From the NCBI RefSeq assembly GCF_017306545.1, contig NZ_JAFKID010000017.1:1-64000 (forward strand): 64,000 nucleotides of DNA, in the 5' to 3' direction. Shown here in pieces: positions 29,136-38,311 of the stretch (position 1 is its first letter; the number at the start of each line of letters is the position of its first letter). Origin of the DNA: Mesorhizobium sp. (GTDB lineage Bacteria > Pseudomonadota > Alphaproteobacteria > Rhizobiales > Rhizobiaceae). Below the pieces are notes generated by a model. The model saw nothing but the letters and a program-made list of their open reading frames with translations. It was not told where the DNA came from and did no database searches. Both the position numbers and the translations under genes were made by a program.

Positions 29136-29399
29136 ATGAGCGAACACGCGATCGAATTCCTACAGGAATGGATCGACGAAAAGTGCCAGTGCCCCGGCCG
29201 GCCGATCCGTATCGAACAGCATGCCGAGACGCTGGCGCGCGAATGCGCAGCCAAGGCTGCCGAAGTCGGCATTCCCCTGGAAGACATCCAGGAAGAGGTC
29301 GGCAACATCCAGGACCTGATCGCGGCGCGCCTTGAAGACGCCGTGGAAGCGGCGAACGACGAGCGGGAAGCCCCGCACCGCGCCAAACGTTCGGCCTGA
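29136..29399 (+). CDS. DUF768 domain-containing small protein
   Basis: An 87-residue, mostly helical protein with IEFLQEWIDEKC near the start and VGIPLEDIQEEVGNIQDLIAARLEDAVEA in the second half. I recognise this as the DUF768 family, small proteins of unknown function that occur in several copies in Mesorhizobium genomes. The ATG at 29136 is preferred; one three codons upstream is possible. It is a single gene between tRNA-His and the repeat that precedes xseA's 3' end. The family helps place the organism. Confidence 0.8.
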   Translation: MSEHAIEFLQEWIDEKCQCPGRPIRIEQHAETLARECAAKAAEVGIPLEDIQEEVGNIQDLIAARLEDAVEAANDEREAPHRAKRSA

Positions 29400-29510
29400 G
29401 GCGATTCCCTCACACTCCGGCGGTCTTCCGTCAACCTCGATTTTGCATCGAACGATGTCCGGGAGACAGCCTACCCCCCGGCAAACGGCCTATGCCGATA
29501 GCTGTATTTG

Positions 29511-29620
29511 CCTAAAGGATGATGCCGAAAAGTTGCAGACTTTTCGGAAAACATCATGCTTCAAAAACAAATGATTAGAGCGGAATACCGATTCAGGGAA
29601 ACGACATTTCGCTCTAATCG
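29511..29620 (+). repeat. ~107-bp intergenic repeat, left copy
   Basis: Contains the hairpin CCGAAAAGT-TGCAG-ACTTTTCGG (29524-29548), CATCATGCTTCAAAAA, and a second palindromic block with AGCGGAAT, CAGGGAAACG and CATTTCGCTCT. A close copy in opposite orientation lies at 31441-31547, so the two frame xseA. The first hairpin could also stop transcripts on both strands between the DUF768 gene and xseA. Confidence 0.85.
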
Positions 29621-29648
29621 GTCGGGTGCCTGACCGGTCGGGCCGTTC

Positions 29649-31307
29649 TCAAAACAGCGAGCCCTGGCCGCCGCCGTCCTTCGGCTTGGCGGGCGGCCTT
29701 GATGCAGGTTTCGGCGCGGCGGGCGGGGGCTCGTCGCCGGCCCGCACATGCACGGTTCCGTCGACGAAGCGCAAATCGAGTGCAACCCCGGCTTCAACCT
29801 CGGCCGCCCGGCGAACCGGCGTGCCGGCCCTGTCGATCACCAGCGCATAGCCGCGCTCCAGGATCGCCTGCTCGGACAGCTTCAACGTCGAAAGCAGCCG
29901 GTCGGCCTGGGTGAGCGCCGCGCGCAACCGGTCGAGCCGTGCTGCCATCGCCCTCTCCTGCCGCTGCGCGCCGGACGCCAGGCGCTCACGCGCCTGCTGC
30001 AAGGCGCGCTGCAAGGGCAGCACCGTGGCGCGAACCTGCAAGGATTCAAAGCGGCTGCGCTTCAGCGCCACCGCCGCGCGGGCTCCCTTCGGCAACCGAT
30101 CGGCGGCGTGCCGGAACTCCGCACGTCGGCGCTGGGCGATTGTCCTCAGCGCGGTCTGCGCCCGCAGGAGATCCCGATCGGCCAGCCTGTGCCATTCGCC
30201 GATGCGGCGCGACAGCGTGGCGGGCGACAGCCGCGCCGCCGACAGCCGCGCCCGCTTGCGCTCGACGCCGACCGAAAGGCCGCGCTCCAGCCGCCCCGTC
30301 GCCTCGTCGAAGCGCCGGCGCGGCACGGCCAGCAACTGGTCCGGCTGCGGCAGCGCACGCATGGCTGCGCGTGCCGCCTGGCGCTTGCGATCGATGGAAC
30401 GCGACATGCAGGCCCTCAGCCGTGCCGACAGGTTGCCCAGCGCCGCCTCAAGATCGGCCTTCACCGGCACGGCGATCTCGGCCGCGCCCGTCGGCGTCGG
30501 CGCGCGCACGTCGGCGGCGAGGTCGATCAGCGTCCAGTCCGTCTCGTGGCCGACCGCCGAGATCACCGGAATGTCGGAGGCGGCGACGGCGCGCGCCAGC
30601 GCCTCGTCGTTGAAGCCCCACAGGTCCTCCAGGCTGCCGCCGCCGCGCGCTACGATCAGCACGTCGGGGCGCGGGATAGGCCCGTCCCACGGCAGCGCGT
30701 TGAAGCCGTGCACGGCCGCCGCCACCTCGGCGCCTGCCGTCTCGCCTTGCACCCTGACCGGCCAGACGATGACATACAGCGGGAAACGGTCGCGGATACG
30801 GTGCAGGATATCGCGGATGACGGCGCCGGTCGGCGAGGTGACGACGCCGATGACGCGCGGCATATAGGGCAGAAGCTGTTTTCGCGCCGGGTCGAACAGG
30901 CCCTCGGCGGCGAGCCGCCGCTTGCGCTCCTCCAGCAACGCCATCAGCGCGCCGGCGCCGGCCGGCTCAAGATTGTCGATGACGATCTGGTAGTTGGATT
31001 TGCCCGGATAGGTGGTGAGCTTGCCGGTGGCGATCACCTCCATGCCTTCCTCGGGGCGGAACTTCAGCCGCGAGAAGGTGCCCTTCCACACCACCGCGTC
31101 CAGCCGGGCGCGGTCGTCCTTGAGCGCGAAATAGGCATGGCCGGAGGAATGCGGACCGCGATAGCCGGAAATCTCGCCGCGCACGCGCACATGGCCGAAC
31201 TGGTCCTCGACCGTGCGCTTCAACGCGCCGGAAATCTCGCTTACCGTATATTCGGTCGCGTTGGTACGCGCTGCGGAACTGCCTGATTCGGGGGCGATGT
31301 CGCTCAT
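29649..31307 (-). CDS. xseA: Exodeoxyribonuclease VII large subunit
   Basis: Large subunit of ExoVII, a cytosolic single-strand DNA exonuclease used in repair. The 552-residue protein has the N-terminal OB fold ([30 protein letters not shown], given here as [12 protein letters not shown] and [10 protein letters not shown]), the catalytic domain with [28 protein letters not shown] and [12 protein letters not shown], a long coiled-coil region rich in Arg/Leu (about 300-480), and the usual C-terminal tail [14 protein letters not shown] start at the ATG at 31307, since the upstream extension runs into the repeat. The small subunit gene xseB is not in the window. Confidence 0.95.
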   Translation of the reverse strand: MSDIAPESGSSAARTNATEYTVSEISGALKRTVEDQFGHVRVRGEISGYRGPHSSGHAYFALKDDRARLDAVVWKGTFSRLKFRPEEGMEVIATGKLTTYPGKSNYQIVIDNLEPAGAGALMALLEERKRRLAAEGLFDPARKQLLPYMPRVIGVVTSPTGAVIRDILHRIRDRFPLYVIVWPVRVQGETAGAEVAAAVHGFNALPWDGPIPRPDVLIVARGGGSLEDLWGFNDEALARAVAASDIPVISAVGHETDWTLIDLAADVRAPTPTGAAEIAVPVKADLEAALGNLSARLRACMSRSIDRKRQAARAAMRALPQPDQLLAVPRRRFDEATGRLERGLSVGVERKRARLSAARLSPATLSRRIGEWHRLADRDLLRAQTALRTIAQRRRAEFRHAADRLPKGARAAVALKRSRFESLQVRATVLPLQRALQQARERLASGAQRQERAMAARLDRLRAALTQADRLLSTLKLSEQAILERGYALVIDRAGTPVRRAAEVEAGVALDLRFVDGTVHVRAGDEPPPAAPKPASRPPAKPKDGGGQGSLF

Positions 31308-31440
31308 GCCGTCATAGGGGCGCGAGCGGCCGCGCGGGTCAAGGGTTGGTTCCAGCCGGCTCCATCCATCGTTTCGCTCAATCCTTCGATGAAAAGAATG
31401 CGATGGACGGCGGGGCGGCGCATCCCTACCTGTCTCGCGC

Positions 31441-31547
31441 CAGAGCGGAATGCCGTTTCCCTGAAACGGCATTTCGTTCTAACCCTCTGTTTTTTGAAGC
31501 ATGATGTCTTCCGAAAAGTCTGCAACTTTTCGGCACCATGCTTTAGG
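31441..31547 (-). repeat. ~107-bp intergenic repeat, right copy (inverted)
   Basis: Reverse-complement copy of 29511-29620, with the same hairpin (31511-31533), GAAGCATGATGTCTTC and the AGCGGAATGCCGTTT palindrome block. It ends ten bases before the start codon of the EamA gene and includes that gene's AGGAGA ribosome site at its edge. Confidence 0.85.
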
Positions 31548-31556
31548 AGAACCCGC

Positions 31557-32510
31557 ATGACCGTCCAATCGCAGACCGCGCCCGACGCGGCCGCCACTTC
31601 GCAGCCGGCGGCGCGCGACCGCGCTTTCGAGCCGCGCGACTACGGGCTCTACGCGCTGACGGTGATCGCCTGGAGCCTGTCGTGGTTCGCCATCCGGCTA
31701 CAGGTCGGCACGGTGCCGAACGAGGTCAACCTGGTCTGGCGCTTCGGCATCGCCACCGCGCTGATGTTCCTCTGGGTGGTCGTATCGGGACGGCGCGTCC
31801 GCTTTCCCCTGCGCGAGCATGTGCGGTTCGCAGCCCTCGGCGTGCTGATGTTCTCGACCAACTTCCTGCTCTTCTATTACGCCGCCGGCTATCTGGTCAG
31901 CGGCCTGTTGTCAGTGGTGTTCTCGCTCGCCTCCGTCGTCAACATCCTGCTTGCCGCCGTCGTCCTGCACGAAACGCCGTCGCCGCGCGTGTTGGCCGGC
32001 GGGCTGATCGGCTTTTTCGGCATCGCGCTGATGTTTTCGCCGGAGATCGCCGCGCACGGCCTGTCGGGCGCTACCGTGATCGGGTTGGCGCTGTGCGTGG
32101 GCGGAACGCTCTGCTTCTGCCTCGGTAACCAGATTTCCGCCGCCGGCTTGCGCCGGGGCCTGCCGCTCATTCCGATGACCGCCTGGGGCATGGTCTACGG
32201 CACGCTGTTCTCGGCGCTGCTGGCCCTTTTCCTCGGCAGGCCCTTCATCGTCGAGCCGACGGTCTCCTATCTCGGTTCGCTGCTGTTCCTGGCGGTGATC
32301 TCGACGGTGATCGCCTTTTCCGCTTATCTGACGCTGCTTTCCCGCATCGGACCGGCGCGCGCCGGCTATGCGACGGTGCTGTTTCCCATCTTCGCGCTGC
32401 TGGTCTCCACCGCGCTCGAAGGCTATCGATGGAGCGCCTATGCGTTTGCCGGGCTGGTCTTCGTCGCCCTCGGCAACGTGCTCGTCATTCGCGCCGGCAA
32501 GCGATCATAG
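31557..32510 (+). CDS. DMT/EamA family transporter
   Basis: A 317-residue inner membrane protein with ten helices in two EamA halves. The first half begins YALTVIAWSLSWFAIRLQ near residue 30, the second near residue 170 (TVIGLALCVGGTLCFCLGNQ). This branch resembles YedA/RhaT-like exporters more than the copy at 14307. Its ATG at 31557 follows AGGAGA. The repeat 31441-31547 forms its leader. It is convergent with the LysR gene, with 12 bases between stops. Confidence 0.88.
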   Translation: MTVQSQTAPDAAATSQPAARDRAFEPRDYGLYALTVIAWSLSWFAIRLQVGTVPNEVNLVWRFGIATALMFLWVVVSGRRVRFPLREHVRFAALGVLMFSTNFLLFYYAAGYLVSGLLSVVFSLASVVNILLAAVVLHETPSPRVLAGGLIGFFGIALMFSPEIAAHGLSGATVIGLALCVGGTLCFCLGNQISAAGLRRGLPLIPMTAWGMVYGTLFSALLALFLGRPFIVEPTVSYLGSLLFLAVISTVIAFSAYLTLLSRIGPARAGYATVLFPIFALLVSTALEGYRWSAYAFAGLVFVALGNVLVIRAGKRS

Positions 32511-32522
32511 GACGACGCGGTC

Positions 32523-33482
32523 TTACCACCCCGGCATGATCTGGTTCGGCTTGCCGCGCTTCATGCGGGCGAAGGCGAGCGCGGCGAAATCGAAGCTGCC
32601 GGCGGCTTCCTCGACCATCGGCACCGAAATGTTGTCGAGGCTTTCGGAAATGTGGCGGGCGAGCGCCTCGACGATTTCCGGCCGGCTGGTCTGGCCGCGC
32701 ATGATGCCGATGCGGCAATCGGGCAGCGCGCCGAAGCCGTCGGCCTCGCCCAGCACCCGCATGCCGGGCCTGAGCGCGCATTCCGGCAGCACCGAAATCG
32801 CCAGCCCCGACAGCACGGCGGCGGCGATGACGGTGGCAGAAAACGACGTGAACAGGACGCGGTAGTCGCGACCCATCTCGTCCAGCACGTCGCAGGCGGC
32901 GCGCCGCCAGATGCAGTTCGGCCGGCCGAACGCCATCGGCAGGACCTCCTGCTCGTGCGTGGCGTGGTTGGCGGAGCTGACCCACAAAAGCGGCTCGCGC
33001 CGCACCACTTCCGACTGGCCGCGCGCGTCGTTGTGCGTAACCAGGGCGAGGTCGAGGTTGCCCCGCTTGATGTGCTCGACCAGACCGGGCGCCGGTTCGC
33101 ACACGACGGTCAGTTCGACATGCGGGTTGGAGCGGGCAAAGCGCGCCATGATCTCGGGCAGGAAGCGGTCGGCATAGTCGTCCGGCGTGCCGATGCGGAT
33201 GGTACCCTCCAGCCGCTTGTCATCGAAGGCGGCCAGCGTCTCGCGGTTGAGCACCATCATGCGCCGCGCGTAGGCGAGCAGCCGGTCGCCTTCCTCGCTC
33301 AGCTTGTTGAGGCGGCCGTCCTTCTCGAACAGAGGCTTGCCGATGCGCTCCTCCAGCCGGCGCATCTGCATGGAGACGGCCGACTGGGTGCGGTGCACCT
33401 CTTCGGCCGCGCGGGTGAAGGAGCCGGTGTCGGCGATGGCGATGAACGTCTGCAACTGGTCGAGGTCGAGCGGCGCCTGCAT
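32523..33482 (-). CDS. LysR family transcriptional regulator
   Basis: A 319-residue regulator. Residues 1-65 hold the winged helix-turn-helix (LQTFIAIADTGSFTRAAEEVHRTQSAVSMQMRRLE, key part FTRAAEEVHRTQSAVSMQ), followed by the periplasmic-binding-like effector domain from about residue 90 (TIRIGTPDDYADRFLPEIM). The effector is unknown. It is divergent from the DUF1127 gene with 176 bases between them, but this does not prove regulation; DUF1127 genes are often small stress-responsive units with unrelated neighbours. Confidence 0.93.
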   Translation of the reverse strand: MQAPLDLDQLQTFIAIADTGSFTRAAEEVHRTQSAVSMQMRRLEERIGKPLFEKDGRLNKLSEEGDRLLAYARRMMVLNRETLAAFDDKRLEGTIRIGTPDDYADRFLPEIMARFARSNPHVELTVVCEPAPGLVEHIKRGNLDLALVTHNDARGQSEVVRREPLLWVSSANHATHEQEVLPMAFGRPNCIWRRAACDVLDEMGRDYRVLFTSFSATVIAAAVLSGLAISVLPECALRPGMRVLGEADGFGALPDCRIGIMRGQTSRPEIVEALARHISESLDNISVPMVEEAAGSFDFAALAFARMKRGKPNQIMPGW

Positions 33483-33658
33483 CGGTTTTCATCCATCATG
33501 ACGATTGATGCTTGAGATTAAAAACATTCGTTGGATTAATCAATCGCGCAATGGCATTTTGCCCTTGTCCACATGAAGGCATGTGAATCGCGACCCGCGG
33601 CCGCTTCCTCCCGGCAGCCGCGCGCCGTCGCGCGCCCTGAACGGTCAAGGAGCCCGTC

Positions 33659-33949
33659 ATGTCCGCCGCCCATTTTGCCGCCGAAACCTCCCGCGTCGCC
33701 GCGCGCCCGGCTGCGACGACCCGTGCGCTGGAGGCGCTCTCCAACCTTTACCGCGCCTGGAAAAACCGTCGCGCTTTCTATCGGCTGGGCGAGCTTTCGG
33801 ATACCGAACTGGCCGACATCGGCCTGACCCGCGCCGACCTCTCCGTCGCCATCGACATGCCGCTCGGCACCGACCCGACAAGGCGGCTGCGCGCCATCGC
33901 CGCCGAGCGCAACGAGACGATCGAGGACGCCGCCCGCAGGGCCGCCTGA
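33659..33949 (+). CDS. DUF1127 domain-containing small protein
   Basis: A 96-residue protein with the DUF1127 motif at about residues 36-60: WKNRRAFYRLGELSDTELAD followed by IGLTRADL. This family consists of small basic proteins in alphaproteobacteria linked in several species to stress, phosphate or small-RNA-binding functions. The C-terminal extension is longer than in the ~47-residue members. It has an AAGGAG ribosome site and an excellent terminator, so it is a monocistronic gene. Confidence 0.88.
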   Translation: MSAAHFAAETSRVAARPAATTRALEALSNLYRAWKNRRAFYRLGELSDTELADIGLTRADLSVAIDMPLGTDPTRRLRAIAAERNETIEDAARRAA

Positions 33950-34050
33950 CGAGGTCTGTCCCGCGGCACCGCTCCCGGCCCCATACGGCCGAGTTCCATG
34001 CAGGTGTTCCCCACTCCCCGCCGGCATCCCTCCGGCCGCCTGCATCGCTG

Positions 34051-34080
34051 GCCCGGCTTCCTGGAAGCCGGGCCTTTTCT
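34051..34080 (+). terminator. Rho-independent terminator after the DUF1127 gene
   Basis: GCCCGGCTTC (34051-34060) pairs perfectly with GAAGCCGGGC (34064-34073) over a three-base loop, followed by CTTTTCT. It also lies 16 bases past the stop of the convergent ABC ATPase gene, whose transcript would meet the same stem. Confidence 0.9.
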
Positions 34081-34095
34081 CAACAGGCTCCGGTT

Positions 34096-35094
34096 TTACC
34101 GCACCGCATGCCCGTCGCCGTCGAAGCGGTAGGTCTTGCCCGGCTGCGGCGTGGCGTGGAGCGTCATGCCGGCCTCGGCGGCATACTCCCCGAACAGCCT
34201 GACCGTGATCAGCCCCGTCTTCTCGCAGTCGAGATAGAGGTTGGTATCGGCACCGAGATGCTCGGCGTGCACCACCGTGCCTTTCCAGTCGCCCTTTACC
34301 GGATCGACGCTGATGTGTTCGGGGCGCACGCCGACCGTCTTGACGCTTTCGCCGAGCCGGCCACCGTCGATGAAGTTCATCTTGGGCGAGCCGATGAAGC
34401 CGGCGACGAACATGTTCGCCGGCTGATTGTAAAGCTCCATCGGAGCGCCGACCTGCTCGATGCGGCCGGCGTTCAACACGACGATCTTGTCGGCCAGCGT
34501 CATGGCCTCCACCTGATCGTGCGTGACGTAGATCATCGTCGCCTTGAGGCGGCGGTGAAGCTGGGCGATCTCCAGGCGGGTGTTGACGCGCAAGGCCGCG
34601 TCAAGGTTCGACAGCGGCTCGTCGAACAGGAAAAGCTTCGGCTCGCGCACCACGGCGCGGCCGATGGCGACGCGCTGGCGCTGGCCGCCGGACAACTCGG
34701 CCGGCCGGCGTTTCAGATAAGGCTCCAGGCCGAGCATGGACGAAGCGGCGCCGATGCGCTTGTCGATCTCGGCCGCCTGCTCGCCGGCCTGCTTCAAACC
34801 GAGCGCCATGTTGTCGCGCACGGTCAGGTGCGGATAAAGCGCATAGGTCTGGAACACCATGGCGATGCCGCGCTTGGCCGGCGGTGTGGCGGAGACGTCG
34901 TCGCTGTCGATCGTCACGCGGCCGGAGGTCGCGTCCTCCAGGCCGGCGATGACGCGCAACAACGTGGACTTGCCGCAGCCGGACGGACCGACAAAGACGA
35001 CGAACTCGCCGTCCTCGACGGCAAGGTCGATGCCCTTCAGCACATCGACGTGGCCGAAGGACTTTTTCACTTGCTCGATTTTCAGAGAACCCAC
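34096..35094 (-). CDS. Sugar ABC transporter ATP-binding protein (UgpC/MsmK type)
   Basis: A 332-residue ABC ATPase with Walker [10 protein letters not shown], signature [14 protein letters not shown], Walker [13 protein letters not shown] and the CUT1-type C-terminal regulatory domain with GVRPEHI near residue 255. It energises the importer whose permeases and binding protein lie upstream on the same strand (36308-39571). It is the last gene of the minus-strand amino-sugar set, ten bases after the oxidoreductase. MsmK-type ATPases can serve several importers; a paralogue, smoK, lies at 59941. Confidence 0.93.
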   Translation of the reverse strand: MGSLKIEQVKKSFGHVDVLKGIDLAVEDGEFVVFVGPSGCGKSTLLRVIAGLEDATSGRVTIDSDDVSATPPAKRGIAMVFQTYALYPHLTVRDNMALGLKQAGEQAAEIDKRIGAASSMLGLEPYLKRRPAELSGGQRQRVAIGRAVVREPKLFLFDEPLSNLDAALRVNTRLEIAQLHRRLKATMIYVTHDQVEAMTLADKIVVLNAGRIEQVGAPMELYNQPANMFVAGFIGSPKMNFIDGGRLGESVKTVGVRPEHISVDPVKGDWKGTVVHAEHLGADTNLYLDCEKTGLITVRLFGEYAAEAGMTLHATPQPGKTYRFDGDGHAVR

Positions 35095-35104
35095 GGCTAT
35101 CCCC

Positions 35105-36172
35105 TCAGAGTTTGACGGCCTTGCCGGTGCGCACGCTCTCGTCCGCCGCGAGGCAGACGGCGAGCGACTTCACCGCATCGTCCATGTGGCGGGTCAGGTC
35201 GATGTCTTCGCGGATCGCCTTGAGCAGGAAGGCCTGCTCTGCGTCGCACAGTTCCTGATGGCCGGGCTCGCCCGCCATCGACAGAAGCTCGTCCGGCTTC
35301 GCGAACCGGCCGTCCGGTCCGGTCGCGGCCGAATGCAGGCGAATGGTCGAGGTCTTGGTGTGGGTGTCGATGTCGTCGGACTTGACCCCTTCGGCCATGA
35401 CGATGGAGACGCAGCCCTTCGGCGACATGACGTCCTTCACGAAGAAGGCCGTCTCGGAAATCATCGGCCCCCAGCCTGCCTCGTACCAGCCGACCGAACC
35501 GTCGTCGAACAGCACCTGCAAGTGGCCGTAATTGTACATATCGGGCGCGATCTCGTCGGAAAGCCTGACGCCCATGCCGCGCACCTCGACAGGCTTCGCG
35601 TCGGTGATCTGGAGCATGACGTCGAGATAGTGCACGCCGCAATCGACGATGGGCGAAGTGGTCTGCATCAACTGCCTGTGCGTCTCCCAGGTCTTGCCGG
35701 AGGACTGCTGGTTGAGGTTCATGCGGAAGACGTAGGGACCGCCGAGTTTCCGCGCCTCGGCGATCAGCCGCATCCAGGACGGGTGGTGGCGCAGGATGTA
35801 GCCGATGACGAGCTTGCGGCCGTTGGCTTTCGCCGCATCGACGACGCGGCGCGCATCCGCCACCGTGGTCGCCAGCGGCTTTTCAACGAAGACATGGCAA
35901 CCGGCCTCGAGGGCCGCCACCGCATAGTCGGCATGGCTGTCGGAATAGGTGGCGATGGCCGCCACGTCCGGCTTCGTCGCGCGGATGACGTCCGCGAAGG
36001 CTTCCTTGCGGATCTCGTGGCCGGCAAGCCCGCCGGGCAGCGGCACGTCCGAGCGGTTGACGAGGGCGGCGATCTCGAAGCCGGGATTCTCGTAGTACGC
36101 CAGCGCATGGCTGCGGCCCATATTGCCGAGGCCGGCGACGACGACGCGAAGGGGTTTTTCTTTCTGGTTCAC
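35105..36172 (-). CDS. Gfo/Idh/MocA family oxidoreductase
   Basis: A 355-residue NAD(P)-dependent dehydrogenase. The N-terminal Rossmann motif is [12 protein letters not shown], the family EKPLATT motif is near residue 95, and the catalytic region CGVHYLDV with its His lies near residue 178. Members oxidise or epimerise sugars, inositols and sugar acids. It sits between an ABC ATPase and two permeases of a probable amino-sugar importer, so it likely modifies the imported sugar. The exact substrate is not known; an N-acetylated or oxidised amino sugar is a reasonable guess from context. Confidence 0.88.
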   Translation of the reverse strand: MNQKEKPLRVVVAGLGNMGRSHALAYYENPGFEIAALVNRSDVPLPGGLAGHEIRKEAFADVIRATKPDVAAIATYSDSHADYAVAALEAGCHVFVEKPLATTVADARRVVDAAKANGRKLVIGYILRHHPSWMRLIAEARKLGGPYVFRMNLNQQSSGKTWETHRQLMQTTSPIVDCGVHYLDVMLQITDAKPVEVRGMGVRLSDEIAPDMYNYGHLQVLFDDGSVGWYEAGWGPMISETAFFVKDVMSPKGCVSIVMAEGVKSDDIDTHTKTSTIRLHSAATGPDGRFAKPDELLSMAGEPGHQELCDAEQAFLLKAIREDIDLTRHMDDAVKSLAVCLAADESVRTGKAVKL

Positions 36173-36221
36173 GCGATGCTCCGGTGACTGTCGGTTCTTT
36201 CAATCAGGCTCAGGTCGGCGC

Positions 36222-36288
36222 TGCCCCTCACCGCCCTGCCGGGCACCTCTCCCCGCAAGAGGCGGGGAGAGGGTAAGGGTGAGGGGCA
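36222..36288. repeat. Rhizobial palindromic repeat, family A
   Basis: GCCCCTCACC...CTCTCCCCGC...GCGGGGAGAGGGTAAGGGTGAGGGGC forms a nested palindrome. The same arms occur at 44589, 59030, 61866 and 62997. Here it lies between the oxidoreductase and the permease genes inside one operon, where it may act as an mRNA-stability hairpin. Confidence 0.85.
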
Positions 36289-36307
36289 GCGCACGCGTTG
36301 GTGGTAT

Positions 36308-37147
36308 TCACTTCACCGCTCCGGAAGTGATGCCGCGGATGAGCTGCCGCGAGAAGGCGATGTAGAGGATCAGCACCGGCAGGATCGCCAGCGACAGCGC
36401 GGCCAGAATTGCGTTCCAGTTGGTGACGAACTGGCCGAGGAAGAGCTGGGCGCCGAGCGTCACCGTCTTGGTGGATTCCGACGGCGCCAGGATCAGCGGG
36501 AACCAAAGGTCGTTCCAGATCGGGATCATGGTGAAGACGGCGACCGTCGCCATCGCCGGCCGCACCAGCGGCAGGACGAGACGGAAGAAGATGGTGTATT
36601 CCGACAGGCCGTCGATGCGGCCGGCGTTCTTCAGGTCGTCGGACACGCCCTTCATGAACTCCGACAGGATGAAGATGGCGAGCGGCAGGCCCTGCGCGGT
36701 GTAGACCAGGATCAACGAAGTCAGCGTGTTGACCAGCCCGCTCGCCACCATCAGTTGCAGGATGGCGACGGTGGCCAGCCGGATCGGGATCATGATGCCG
36801 AGCGCCAGGTAAAGCCCCATCAGCGAATTGCCGCGGAAGCGGTATTCCGACAGCGAAAAGGCAGCCATCGCGCCGAACAGGAGCACCAGGAACAGCGAGA
36901 CGACGGTGACGATAAGGCTGTTCTGGAAATAATGCAGGAAATCGCCCTGCTTCAGCACCGTTTCGTAGCCGACCAGATCGAAGGTCGAAACGGTCGGCGG
37001 CATCAGCGGCTGGCGGAAGATGGCGGTGCGCGACTTGAACGAATTGACGACGACGATCAGCACCGGAAACAGCGCGATGACCGTGTAGAGGATCAGGATG
37101 CCGTGAGCGGCGATGCTGCGCGCCGGGGAAGCGGTTGCCTTGCTCAT
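36308..37147 (-). CDS. Sugar ABC transporter permease (CUT1, MalG type)
   Basis: A 279-residue inner membrane permease with six helices, first helix near residues 14-34. The EAA loop is NAGRIDGLSEYTIFFRLVLP near residues 183-202, and the C-terminus is GITSGAVK, the ending shared by MalG-type permeases of CUT1 systems. It starts ten bases after its partner permease gene and works with the binding protein at 38312. Confidence 0.93.
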   Translation of the reverse strand: MSKATASPARSIAAHGILILYTVIALFPVLIVVVNSFKSRTAIFRQPLMPPTVSTFDLVGYETVLKQGDFLHYFQNSLIVTVVSLFLVLLFGAMAAFSLSEYRFRGNSLMGLYLALGIMIPIRLATVAILQLMVASGLVNTLTSLILVYTAQGLPLAIFILSEFMKGVSDDLKNAGRIDGLSEYTIFFRLVLPLVRPAMATVAVFTMIPIWNDLWFPLILAPSESTKTVTLGAQLFLGQFVTNWNAILAALSLAILPVLILYIAFSRQLIRGITSGAVK

Positions 37148-37157
37148 GATCGCCTCC

Positions 37158-38081
37158 TCAGAACTGGTAGCGACGCAGGCGCGTCTGGACGAGGAACAGG
37201 TAGACGCAGACGCCGGCCAGGATGATGAGGAACATCATGGTGGCGATCGCCGCGCCCATGTTGGGGTCGCCGATCTGCAACTGGAAGCCGAAGAAGGCGC
37301 GGTAGAGGAAGGTGCCGAGGATATCGGTGGAATAGTTCGGCCCGGCGAGCGCCCCCTGCGCGGTGTAGATCAGGTCGAAGGCGTTGAAATTGCCGACGAA
37401 GGTGAGGATCGAGATGATGCCGATGGCAGGCAGGATCAGCGGCAGCTTGATCTTCCAGAACTGCGCCATGCCGGTGACGCCGTCGCATTCGGCCGCCTCT
37501 ATCACCTCGTCGGGGATCGACAGAAGGGCGGCGTAGATCAGCATCATCGGAATGCCGACGAACTGCCACACCGAAACCAGGCTGAGCGCGATCAGCGCGC
37601 TGCTTTCCTTGCCGAGCCACGGGCTGAACAGGAATTTCAGGCCGACGAGGTCGAGCAGGTTCGGCGCCACGCCCCACAGCGGCGACAGGATCAGCTTCCA
37701 GGCAAAGCCGACGATGACGAAGGACAGCACCGTCGGCACGAAGATCGCCGTGCGGTAGAAGGCGGAAAAGCGCAGCTTCGGCGACGACAGCAGCGCCGCC
37801 AGCATGACGCCGATCGGGTTCTGCACCAGCATATGGATGACGAAGAACCAGGTGTTGTTCCTGAGCGCGTTCCAGAAGCCGACCGACCAGTTGGGATCGC
37901 CGAACAGGGTGCGGAAATTGTCCAGACCGACGAAGGTCTGCACCTGGTTCACCGCCTTGAACAGCGCGAGCTGGAGCGTGCCGACCAGCGGCAGGATCAT
38001 GATCGCCGTATAGATCAGCACCGCCGGCGCCAGGAAGACGCCGATGTGCCAGCGGATCGCTCTTTTCGGTGCGGTGGTCAT
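37158..38081 (-). CDS. Sugar ABC transporter permease (CUT1, MalF type)
   Basis: A 307-residue permease with six or more helices, beginning VFLAPAVLIYTAIMILPLVG near residue 14. The EAA loop is EAAECDGVTGMAQFWKIKLP near residues 210-229. I start at the ATG at 38081; 16 further codons upstream are open but look non-coding. It is separated from the binding-protein gene by 230 bases that contain hairpins, a layout often used to make more binding protein than permease. Confidence 0.92.
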   Translation of the reverse strand: MTTAPKRAIRWHIGVFLAPAVLIYTAIMILPLVGTLQLALFKAVNQVQTFVGLDNFRTLFGDPNWSVGFWNALRNNTWFFVIHMLVQNPIGVMLAALLSSPKLRFSAFYRTAIFVPTVLSFVIVGFAWKLILSPLWGVAPNLLDLVGLKFLFSPWLGKESSALIALSLVSVWQFVGIPMMLIYAALLSIPDEVIEAAECDGVTGMAQFWKIKLPLILPAIGIISILTFVGNFNAFDLIYTAQGALAGPNYSTDILGTFLYRAFFGFQLQIGDPNMGAAIATMMFLIILAGVCVYLFLVQTRLRRYQF

Positions 38082-38311
38082 CGGACTTGATCCATCCCCC
38101 TGAGGACCCGACTGCGGGAGTATAGCCACGCCTTGCGGTTTGGCGACTGTTTCCTGGCGCGCGCGAAGCCTTGACCCTCGTTCTTTCGGAGGATCGCAAG
38201 GCCGGCCGGGCTGGTGAAATTCTCGATGCGCAAAGGCGGGGCAACGCCCCGTCCGGTTCGCTGGGCGAACCGCCTCTCCCCCGCCGGAGCGGAGGAGAGG
38301 GGCAGTCTTTT

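Noticed and set aside
36222-36288. CRISPR-like repeat array formed by the family A copies
   Set aside because: Copies are scattered over 27 kb, palindromic and unequal in length; there are no regular spacers and no cas genes.
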